This document shows, piece after piece, positions 8,053 to 14,572 of a stretch of 34,012 nucleotides of DNA; the stretch's first letter is position 1, and each line of letters begins with the position of its first letter. Origin of the DNA: CAZGSG01 sp964528095. Its GTDB lineage: Bacteria > Bacteroidota > Bacteroidia > Chitinophagales > Chitinophagaceae. A program made the position numbers and the translations under genes. Location: positions 1 through 34,012 of the forward strand of contig CAZGSG010000020.1 of the NCBI GenBank assembly GCA_964528095.1, read 5' to 3'. The notes beneath the pieces are model-generated. The model searched no databases. It saw nothing but the letters and a program-made list of their open reading frames with translations, and was not told the origin of the DNA.

Positions 8053-9159
8053 ATGAAACATTTCTTCTCGTGTATTGTCTTGCTATCGTTGTTAACATTC
8101 AAAGAGAAGCCTCTTGAAGAAAGTGATTTCCCTGTGCCCTCATCTCCACTTACTGAAAATCTTTTCATTATCACATTGGATGGTTTCAGATGGCAGGAAA
8201 TATTCACCGGCGCAGACCCCGATATTATTTCAAATGAAAAATATACTCCCGACGGAACTACACTGGATATGTTGTACGGTGGAGAATCGGCCGAGGAAAG
8301 AAGAAAAAAATTATTACCTTTTTTCTGGAATGTAATTGCGAAAAAAGGACAGTTGTATGGAAACCGTGTGTATGAAAACAAAGTAAATGTCTCCAATATT
8401 TACTCGCTTTCTTATCCTGGTTATAATGAGATATTCACAGGCAACACTGATCTTGCCGTATCCTCCAACCACAAAAACAAGAATACGAATATTAATGTGC
8501 TGGAATACCTTAATACAAAAGATGGTTTTTCAGGTAAGGTTGCAGCTTTCACTTCCTGGGATGTATTCCCTTATATCCTGAACAGCGAAAGAAGTGGCAT
8601 CATACTTAATAGCGGGTATGATAATGCGACAGAAAGCGATTTGAACCCCGAAGAAGCCCTTTTGAAAAAAGTAGAAGATGAGGCTATCACTGAAAAGAAA
8701 CCTACAAGGCATGACCAGCTTACTTTTCTGACAGCAAAGGAGTATATCCAGAAAACACAACCCCGGGTGGTATATCTCGGTCTCGGCGAAACAGACGAAG
8801 CTGCTCATGAAGCACGTTATGATACCTACCTGGAGAAAGCTGCCGAGATTGACCGGATGATCGCAACCTTGTGGCATTGGGTACAAACCACCCCGGGATA
8901 CAAGGACAATACTACATTCATCATTACCACAGATCACGGTCGTGGCAGGAACAATGACAAATGGACCAACCATGGAATGTTTGTTAAAGGTTCATCGCAA
9001 ACATGGCTCGCTGTAATAGGTCCGGGCATTGAACCGTTGGGTGAAGTGAAAAAAGACCAGCAATTGTATCAGAAACAAATTGCACAGACAATCGCTCATT
9101 TATTGGGAGAAGAATTTAAAACTGATCAGCCCGTTGCAAAATATATTTCGCTGAGATGA
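8053..9159 (+). CDS. Secreted alkaline-phosphatase-superfamily phosphohydrolase
   Basis: This 368-residue protein of the alkaline phosphatase/phosphodiesterase/sulfatase superfamily has an N-terminal hydrophobic export segment (about 3-16). Metal-site motifs occur in the usual order: TLDGFRWQE (first Asp), a nucleophile region NIYSLSYPGYNEIFTGN with a Ser or Thr as likely nucleophile, GETDEAAHEARYD (Asp and His ligands), TTDHGRG (Asp-His pair) and NHGMF (final His). Most likely it cleaves phosphomono- or diesters outside the inner membrane. Sulfatase activity is less likely because the CxPxR formylglycine motif is missing. It heads an operon with the metallophosphoesterase 24 bp downstream and has its own Pho-type operator. 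The exact substrate is unknown. Confidence 0.85.
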   Translation: MKHFFSCIVLLSLLTFKEKPLEESDFPVPSSPLTENLFIITLDGFRWQEIFTGADPDIISNEKYTPDGTTLDMLYGGESAEERRKKLLPFFWNVIAKKGQLYGNRVYENKVNVSNIYSLSYPGYNEIFTGNTDLAVSSNHKNKNTNINVLEYLNTKDGFSGKVAAFTSWDVFPYILNSERSGIILNSGYDNATESDLNPEEALLKKVEDEAITEKKPTRHDQLTFLTAKEYIQKTQPRVVYLGLGETDEAAHEARYDTYLEKAAEIDRMIATLWHWVQTTPGYKDNTTFIITTDHGRGRNNDKWTNHGMFVKGSSQTWLAVIGPGIEPLGEVKKDQQLYQKQIAQTIAHLLGEEFKTDQPVAKYISLR

Positions 9160-9183
9160 TCCAAATACCCATAAATCCATTGT

Positions 9184-10035
9184 ATGCAAAAACGTTCTGT
9201 TGATGTAGTTGTCCTGTCCGATCTGCACTTGGGCACGTATGCAAGTCGCGCCGGTGAAATACTTGCCTATCTTAAAAGTGTTTCTCCCCAGTTATTGATC
9301 CTGAACGGAGACATAATCGATATCTGGCAATTCAGTAAACGATACTTCCCTTCCGCGCATATGGCGGTCATACAGGAAGTGCTGAACCTGCTTTCGAATG
9401 GCACAAGGGTGATTTATATTACAGGCAATCACGATGAATTGCTGCGTCGATATTCAACCATGAACCTGGGTAATTTCCAGCTTACAGATAAAATGGTCAT
9501 AGAAATAAACAATAAGATGACCTGGATATTTCATGGTGATGTATTCGATCATACAAGCAAAGGCCAGGCTAAATTCTGGGGTAAACTTGGAAGCAATGGC
9601 TATGCAATGCTGCTGGGTTTTAATAAATTAATAAATCGTTTCATGAAAATGATCGGCAGGGATAAAGTGTCATTCTCGAAAGAAGTGATGAAACATTTTC
9701 ACAAACGCGTGACCAAAATTGATTCCTTTGAAACAATGGTTGCAGAGATCGCAATTGAGAAAAAATATGATTGTGTTATCTGCGGCCATATCCATCAACC
9801 TCAGAAAAGAGTAATTACAACAGAGGAAGGCTCGGTAACCTATCTTAATTCAGGCGACTGGGTAGAACATCTAACGGCATTGGAATATTATGAAGAGGAC
9901 TGGCATATATATACTTATGATGAAAAGGCCGTAAAGCCCATTTCCGTGCCTCAGCAAAAAATAAAAACAGAAGTGATCACCAGCGAGATTTCCATACATC
10001 TTCATTCTCTTAGTCCGAGATCGGCTGCGATATAA
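9184..10035 (+). CDS. PlcP/LpxH-like calcineurin-fold metallophosphoesterase
   Basis: This 283-residue cytoplasmic metallophosphoesterase has the full two-metal set: SDLHLGT (D, H), LNGDIIDIW (GD), ITGNHDE (GNHD), FHGDVFD (HGD) and ICGHIHQP (GHxH). Automated tools often name the family UDP-2,3-diacylglucosamine diphosphatase. However, the blocks AHMAVIQEVLNLL, AKFWGKLG, SFETMVAEIA and LNSGDWVEHLTALEYY match, as far as I recall them, PlcP, the phospholipase C that frees diacylglycerol from phospholipids during phosphate starvation in rhizobia. Its place behind a phosphatase under a Pho-type operator fits PlcP better than lipid A synthesis. A true LpxH role cannot be excluded. No terminator is visible after it. 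Confidence 0.85.
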   Translation: MQKRSVDVVVLSDLHLGTYASRAGEILAYLKSVSPQLLILNGDIIDIWQFSKRYFPSAHMAVIQEVLNLLSNGTRVIYITGNHDELLRRYSTMNLGNFQLTDKMVIEINNKMTWIFHGDVFDHTSKGQAKFWGKLGSNGYAMLLGFNKLINRFMKMIGRDKVSFSKEVMKHFHKRVTKIDSFETMVAEIAIEKKYDCVICGHIHQPQKRVITTEEGSVTYLNSGDWVEHLTALEYYEEDWHIYTYDEKAVKPISVPQQKIKTEVITSEISIHLHSLSPRSAAI

Positions 10036-10578
10036 GCGAAGTAACTCGAAGAAGCACCAACAATCAATGTTTTTAAATCCATCTACTTTGAGCATGTCCA
10101 GAGTACTTTATAGTTCTGCGGGATCTGCAGGCAGTCATCATAAATCAATTTGCCGGAAAAATTAAAAAAACAGCGTCCCGTCTTTTTTTATATACCTCGT
10201 TAATCCCGTTGCAAAGAAGGGCTGTTGTCCGGGTTTCGATCACAATTGCTCCTTTATATTCAGCCTGGAGATAACCATGATATATAGACAGGATTTATAC
10301 TGGCTCTGCATTTCCTTTAATCAGGCAGACTGAAACGGCGAATTCTCTCTTCCATTCCTTTATCCGTCCGGGAACATGCGCTTCTGTCCATATAATGATG
10401 TGCAGGCATTTCATTGCTTCTATTTTACTTCTGACATATACAGTATTATCACCGTTGCACCGAAAATTACAGCTATGAAACGATAACATCAGGAGACCAG
10501 ATACTGCACCCTTTCCGAAAAACTTAACATTGGAAACAGGGCCGATACATTATTTTTATATTATTAAATTGTAATCAA
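10036..10578. other. 543-bp intergenic region, nothing recognised
   Basis: No convincing reading frame, RNA gene or terminator hairpin is visible. A minus-strand frame at 10489-10295 (64 codons) has no recognisable features and is probably chance. The right end is AT-rich and should hold the promoter of the small Lys-rich gene, but no clear TAnnTTTG box is seen. Confidence 0.5.
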
Positions 10579-10827
10579 ATGTCCAAAGACAAAGAAAAAA
10601 AAGTTAAGCCCGATTCTCCAAAAAAACAGACAAGACTACAGGTAGCCAATCAATTACGCACTTCATTAACGGAGTTGGAAACCTTATTGGGAAAAAAGGA
10701 ATATGAGGACCGCATCAAAAAAGCCGCCAAATTGCTGACAGAAGGAATTAAGGTCAGAAAGGAAAAAGAACCCAAAAAAGCGCCAAAAAAAGAAAAGACG
10801 GCAAAGATTGAAAAGATTGCTGGATGA
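10579..10827 (+). CDS. Small Lys-rich basic protein, histone-like in composition
   Basis: This 82-residue protein is dominated by Lys, Glu and Pro. A basic N-terminal tail (1-17) and a basic Lys/Pro/Ala tail (about 58-82, KEPKKAPKKEKTAK) flank a likely helical centre (about 18-55, RLQVANQLRTSLTELETLLG then KKEYEDRIKKAAKLLTEGI). There is no signal peptide or membrane segment. Such tails are typical of small bacterial nucleoid- or RNA-associated proteins, but I do not recognise a family. The gene stands alone, and its stop codon lies inside a hairpin that probably acts as terminator. That it is really coding rests on its biased, coherent composition and its ATG start. Confidence 0.6.
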   Translation: MSKDKEKKVKPDSPKKQTRLQVANQLRTSLTELETLLGKKEYEDRIKKAAKLLTEGIKVRKEKEPKKAPKKEKTAKIEKIAG

Positions 10828-10844
10828 TCCCTGTATGGATCATC
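10823..10844 (+). terminator. Hairpin at the end of the Lys-rich gene
   Basis: GATGATCC and GGATCATC form a perfect 8-bp stem around a 6-base loop, overlapping the stop codon and followed by a short T/C-rich run. It is a plausible but not strong intrinsic terminator. Confidence 0.5.
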
Positions 10845-10911
10845 TTTCCCCTTCATTACAAAGCCATGCGTATTGGCACAGTATTCTGCTCCTGGCAAAG
10901 AAGCATAAAAA

Positions 10912-10933
10912 ATCCCGCCTGGAAAAGCGGGAT
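10912..10933 (-). terminator. Minus-facing intrinsic terminator
   Basis: ATCCCGC (10912-10918) pairs with GCGGGAT (10927-10933). On the minus strand the stem is followed by a run of T residues (plus-strand A-run at about 10907-10912). No minus-strand gene is apparent upstream of it, so either it also serves the plus strand or a minus-strand transcript starts within 10934-11575. Confidence 0.5.
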
Positions 10934-11575
10934 CTACTAACTAACTGCTAATGATCACACTGTAAAGAAACTTTTTATCGGATCGCCAGGATGAATTGTT
11001 GCAATAGCCTGTTGCACACATATGGACTACTCTTCACTCCACCAGGTTATATGAAAATATGAGGCAGGTATGACCAGACCATTACCATACTATTAAATTA
11101 CTGATACCTATCGCACTTTACTATTTCTATAATAGCAGAACATGGAAATGCTCCGCCTTGAGTTTAACTGCTTACATGAGAAAATGGTTGAGCATCGGAT
11201 GGCTTATAGGTTACGGATCATTATTATTTAAAGAACTGGATTCTCTTATCAATAGAGTTGTCGCTTATCTTTCTACCTCTTCCCACTGGCGCGAAATTCA
11301 CCTCCGGGTGTGAACTAATTCTTACCGGAACATAAACGAAGTGTTAATCTATTTCACCGTTAAAACCGGGAGTACATAACAATGTACTCATATGAAATTC
11401 TCAATTTGGTAACTCAAAGCTCATGTTGCAATAATATCTTCTGGGGTTCTTTGTATAACCCTGGCCACAATTAAGTGGTAGTGCAAATGTTGTGATTCCG
11501 GGATTAACGGGTGGTTGAATTCAGCTTGTATAGAAACATGTTTGTCTATCATATTTAATCAACAATCTCAGCAAC
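10934..11575. other. Intergenic region with a short open frame and a palindrome
   Basis: No clear gene is visible. An open plus-strand frame runs from 11074 to 11313 (79 codons). Its only ATG is at 11176, giving 45 residues beginning MRKWLSIGWLIGYGSLLFKE, which could be a tiny membrane peptide or chance. A perfect 8-bp inverted repeat (GAGTACAT, 4-base loop, ATGTACTC) lies at 11370-11389. Near the right end a -7-like CATGTTTG (11537-11544) may be the promoter of the glycosyltransferase. A poor 11-bp periodicity (TTAAGT at 11471, TTAACG at 11504) is noted but not called a Pho box. Confidence 0.35.
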
Positions 11576-12622
11576 ATGAAAATATTATATGCGGTACAGG
11601 CAACAGGCAATGGCCATATCAGCAGGGCCATGGAACTTCTCCCCCATTTAAAAGAATACGGCCAGGTAGACATTTTTTTAAGTGGCGCCAACAGTACACT
11701 TGCAATGGATGCTCCCATCAGGTATCGCAGTAAAGGGCTAAGTCTTTTCTATAATTGCAGAGGCGGTTTAGATTACTGGCAATTGGTAAAAAAGATACAA
11801 CCAGTACGTATACGCCAGGAAATAAATCAGCTGCCGGTAGAAAAGTATGATCTTGTACTTAATGATTTCGAATACATAACGGCAGCAGCCTGTGCAAAAA
11901 AAGGAATCCCATCGGTGAATTTTGGTCACCAGGCCAGTTTCCAATCTGTTAATACACCCAGGCCTGAAAAAAAGAGCACTGCCGGGGAATGGATTCTGAA
12001 GAACTATGCAAAAGCAAGTCGTTATGTGGGATTGCATTTTAAAAAATACGACGACTTTATCTTTACTCCTGTTATTAAAAAAGAAATATTAGATGCCCAG
12101 CCTGTTGATAAAGGGCATATCACTGTTTATCTTCCTTCTTATTGCGATCCGCAATTAAAAACAATCTTCTCTGCTTTTCCGGATTACAGGTTTGAGATAT
12201 TCTCCCGTCAAACAACCAATGTAACGATTGAAGGGAATATCAAATTCCTGCCGGTAGACAAGCTGCTTTTTGATGAAAGCTTTATTCATTGCAAAGGTAT
12301 CATCACCGGTGGCGGATTTGAAACACCGGCCGAAGCCCTGCATCTCGGCAAAAAAATCATGAGCATTCCCATTCGCGGCCAATACGAACAGCAATGCAAT
12401 GCTGCAGCGCTGGAAGAAATGGGAATTATGTGTCTGCCAAATATCAGTAATGATTTTGAAGCTCATTTTGAAGAATGGATATCCGCTTCGCAAACCTTAC
12501 AGGTCAACTATAGCAAAAGTACATCCCAATGCCTGGAGTATCTTTTCTCCGAAAGCGTACAGGAAGAATTAAAAGATCCCGCCCCTCTTTCCGGCAGTCT
12601 GCTCCATTCCTTGTTTTTTTAA
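11576..12622 (+). CDS. MurG-like (GT-B) glycosyltransferase, candidate glycolipid synthase
   Basis: This 348-residue GT-B glycosyltransferase resembles the MurG/GT28 type, and from memory the Pfam Glyco_trans_1_3 family. The N-terminal acceptor half opens with the typical glycine loop LYAVQATGNGHISRAMEL. The C-terminal donor half has the sugar-nucleotide motif GIITGGGFETPAEALHLGKK followed by PIRGQYEQQCNAAALEEMG. It has no membrane helices and is probably a peripheral enzyme at the inner membrane face. In the phosphate-starvation context, downstream of a PlcP-like phospholipase, a diacylglycerol glycosyltransferase making phosphate-free glycolipids is an attractive role, but substrate and donor cannot be read from the sequence. 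A role in envelope polysaccharide is the alternative. Confidence 0.85.
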   Translation: MKILYAVQATGNGHISRAMELLPHLKEYGQVDIFLSGANSTLAMDAPIRYRSKGLSLFYNCRGGLDYWQLVKKIQPVRIRQEINQLPVEKYDLVLNDFEYITAAACAKKGIPSVNFGHQASFQSVNTPRPEKKSTAGEWILKNYAKASRYVGLHFKKYDDFIFTPVIKKEILDAQPVDKGHITVYLPSYCDPQLKTIFSAFPDYRFEIFSRQTTNVTIEGNIKFLPVDKLLFDESFIHCKGIITGGGFETPAEALHLGKKIMSIPIRGQYEQQCNAAALEEMGIMCLPNISNDFEAHFEEWISASQTLQVNYSKSTSQCLEYLFSESVQEELKDPAPLSGSLLHSLFF

Positions 12623-12637
12623 ACAACTAACAAAAAA

Positions 12638-12668
12638 GCCATCCCTTGTTTTTTACACCAGGGATGGC
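12638..12668 (-). terminator. Minus-facing hairpin downstream of the glycosyltransferase
   Basis: GCCATCCCT (12638-12646) pairs perfectly with AGGGATGGC (12660-12668), with six A residues just before it on the plus strand. Read on the minus strand it is a textbook intrinsic terminator. On the plus strand it may still stop transcription of the glycosyltransferase gene. It is odd because the lipoprotein gene upstream on the minus strand already has its own terminator at 13008-13046. Confidence 0.55.
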
Positions 12669-13007
12669 CATTTGCTCCGGGTAAACCGGATTTAGTTGGA
12701 GAAACGATTACTAACCCAATAAAAATCGGGTGCGGTGTAATTTAAAAGAGCTGGTATAAAGTTCAGGTGTGTAGATTACCGTTCGGTTATGCCAGGATTA
12801 TTATTCCATTACCTATGTACAGGAAACCTTCAAGAGTAGCTCTCTTCCATCGGTTAGCATCACTGGTTAATACCCGGATTCCCTTAACAAACTACAGGGT
12901 GTTGTCTGCATATAAATTCTTATACCGGGTCTCAGCGAATTAAACAGCAAGTTAAAAGCGAACGACCCTTTCAATTCAGGATTTAAAGTTGGGCACTGGC
13001 ACAAAAT
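12669..13007. other. 339-bp intergenic region between two terminators
   Basis: No gene is recognised. On the minus strand a 27-codon stop-free stretch ends in YTAPDFYWVSNRFSN just before a stop (around 12691-12770). It has no start codon and a stop directly upstream, so it may be a gene remnant or chance. Because minus-facing terminators bound both sides, an independent minus-strand RNA is possible but unproven. Confidence 0.3.
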
Positions 13008-13046
13008 AAAGAACCGGCTACGCGATGATTGCGAAGCCGGTTCTTT
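13008..13046 (-). terminator. Strong bidirectional terminator of the receptor/lipoprotein operon
   Basis: A 12-bp perfect stem, AAAGAACCGGCT (13008-13019) with AGCCGGTTCTTT (13035-13046), is extended by an inner CGC/GCG pair. A/T runs on both sides let it work in both directions. It lies 17 bp after the stop of the lipoprotein gene at 13064. Confidence 0.85.
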
Positions 13047-13063
13047 AAAATCTTCTATTCTTA

Positions 13064-14539
13064 TTAATTATAATTGAACTTTGTCCAACCTCTCCACCAT
13101 CCAGAAAGTGGACCAGCAGGTGCTACACCACCACGGAAAGTAGCTGTTTTATCAAAGAATGTATCGCCTGTAAATTTCGCGTCTGTAAAGCTTCCGCCGG
13201 CATATATCTTAATATTACCGGTTGAGCTACCGCCAAAAGGTGTTGGATCGGGCGCGCTGCTGCTAAATGGATTTGCCAGCTTTATGTCACTGTTATTAGC
13301 GAATATATCGTTGTTAAAATATGGATTCAGAAAGAATGAGTTGAAACTCGCGTCGTCGGTAATTGTTCCAAAGCCGATACCTGAAAATCTTGTTGGTGTC
13401 GCGGTACCCGCAATGGCGATGTTTCTTAAACGTATAGTGCTGTCAGCTACATCCTTTGAAGTAGGATCTCCAGCTGTTGATGTCGCGTCAATTTCAATTC
13501 CTCTTGGCCATCCCATGATGATGGTATTGAAGATGGAGATACCTGTATTTCTGCGAATATGCGTTGCACCGCGGAAAAGCGAGTTTCCAATATTGGAAGT
13601 GGTAGCACGTGGGCCAATGGCTGTAACGTTACTGAAAATAGCGGTTGTTTTAGGAGTAGCATTTGTACCTGTACCGTCATTATCGCTTTCAAAAGCTTCT
13701 GAGGCAGAACCATCCGCCAGGGATGAGTCGCGTATGATCAATCCAAACTGTACTTTGCCGGAATAACCCAGGTCAGTATCAAAATCATCATCCAGGGTTT
13801 TATAAGCAATCAGGTATTTACAATTAACTGTTCCGCCAAACCATTCGAAAGCATCATCTTTTGCGAATACTGTTTGTATATGATCAATAACAGTCCTGCT
13901 ACCAACACCAGCCATTGTTAACGCGTTGATCTCTTTATCGGGTTGAGCGGCATAACCAGCATACTCAATACGGATATAACTTAAAACACCAGAGCTGTCT
14001 GTAGGGTCAGCAGTCGGAGCCACTGCATCTCCAGAGCCTGCAAGGCCATCGCCGAAAGTATTATCAACGCCACCTTCAACCTGGTAAAGACCTTGTTTTG
14101 CCGAGAAAGCCGAGTTAATTGGCGCTTTACCGCAAATGATAATTCCACCCCAATCGCCGGATTGTGGGTTGGGAGAAGAAGAGGTGAACACAATAGGACT
14201 GTCAGAGGTTCCGGCAGCTACCAGTTTTGAACCGCGGGTGATAACCAACGCAGCCACATTGGCTCCGCTGAAAGACCCCTTAATGGTAGTACCTGCCTGT
14301 ATAGTCATTGTATGGTTACCGATCATGTATACAGGACCATCAAGAATATAAGTGTTCTCCTTTCTCAGCAATGTATCCGCATTGATACGGCCTTTTAACG
14401 TAATCGTTTGACCAGTTGAGCCACCACCACCAGGTTGTGTTATAACAATAATTTCTTTCTCACCGTCTGTTTCAATCTTTCGGCAACTTGTTACCGCAAT
14501 AGCCAAAATTGCGACGAGATAAAAAAAGGACTTTTTCAT
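13064..14539 (-). CDS. Beta-helix-like lipoprotein paired with a TonB receptor
   Basis: This 491-residue lipoprotein has a signal peptide ending in the lipobox AVTSC (C19), then a Gly-rich linker (PGGGGSTGQ). The rest is rich in short beta-strand turns like those of right-handed beta-helices: TIQAGTTIKG, ALVITRGSKLVAAGTSDSPI, GDWGGIIICGKAPIN, VEGG, LSYIRIEYAG, DDAFEWFGGTVNCKYLIAY, DDDFDTDLGYSGKVQFGLI and SDNDGTGTNATP. Conserved Asp clusters could bind metal or phosphate. It lies 33 bp after a TonB receptor on the same strand, under a six-unit Pho-type operator, so it is probably the surface-exposed partner of that receptor, as SusD is for SusC, although it is not a SusD homologue by eye. Function and ligand are unknown. 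Confidence 0.85.
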   Translation of the reverse strand: MKKSFFYLVAILAIAVTSCRKIETDGEKEIIVITQPGGGGSTGQTITLKGRINADTLLRKENTYILDGPVYMIGNHTMTIQAGTTIKGSFSGANVAALVITRGSKLVAAGTSDSPIVFTSSSPNPQSGDWGGIIICGKAPINSAFSAKQGLYQVEGGVDNTFGDGLAGSGDAVAPTADPTDSSGVLSYIRIEYAGYAAQPDKEINALTMAGVGSRTVIDHIQTVFAKDDAFEWFGGTVNCKYLIAYKTLDDDFDTDLGYSGKVQFGLIIRDSSLADGSASEAFESDNDGTGTNATPKTTAIFSNVTAIGPRATTSNIGNSLFRGATHIRRNTGISIFNTIIMGWPRGIEIDATSTAGDPTSKDVADSTIRLRNIAIAGTATPTRFSGIGFGTITDDASFNSFFLNPYFNNDIFANNSDIKLANPFSSSAPDPTPFGGSSTGNIKIYAGGSFTDAKFTGDTFFDKTATFRGGVAPAGPLSGWWRGWTKFNYN

Positions 14540-14572
14540 TTTTATTTGTTTATAAAGTATTTAAGTGGTTGT

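Noticed and set aside
10295..10489. 64-codon minus-strand frame in the spacer after the PlcP-like gene
   Set aside because: No promoter, family or composition supports coding, and nothing neighbours it on that strand.
10945..11020. Short minus-strand frame starting MCATGYCNNSSW, considered as a lanthipeptide-like precursor
   Set aside because: Only 26 codons with no leader peptide, and no modification enzyme nearby.
11471..11525. 11-bp-spaced TTAAGT and TTAACG before the glycosyltransferase, considered as a Pho box
   Set aside because: The units between do not match the core, and the candidate -7 box at 11537 is out of register with the array.
13074..13766. 230-codon open frame on the plus strand
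   Set aside because: It is antisense to the well-supported lipoprotein gene, has no recognisable domain and is a shadow of that gene's codon use.
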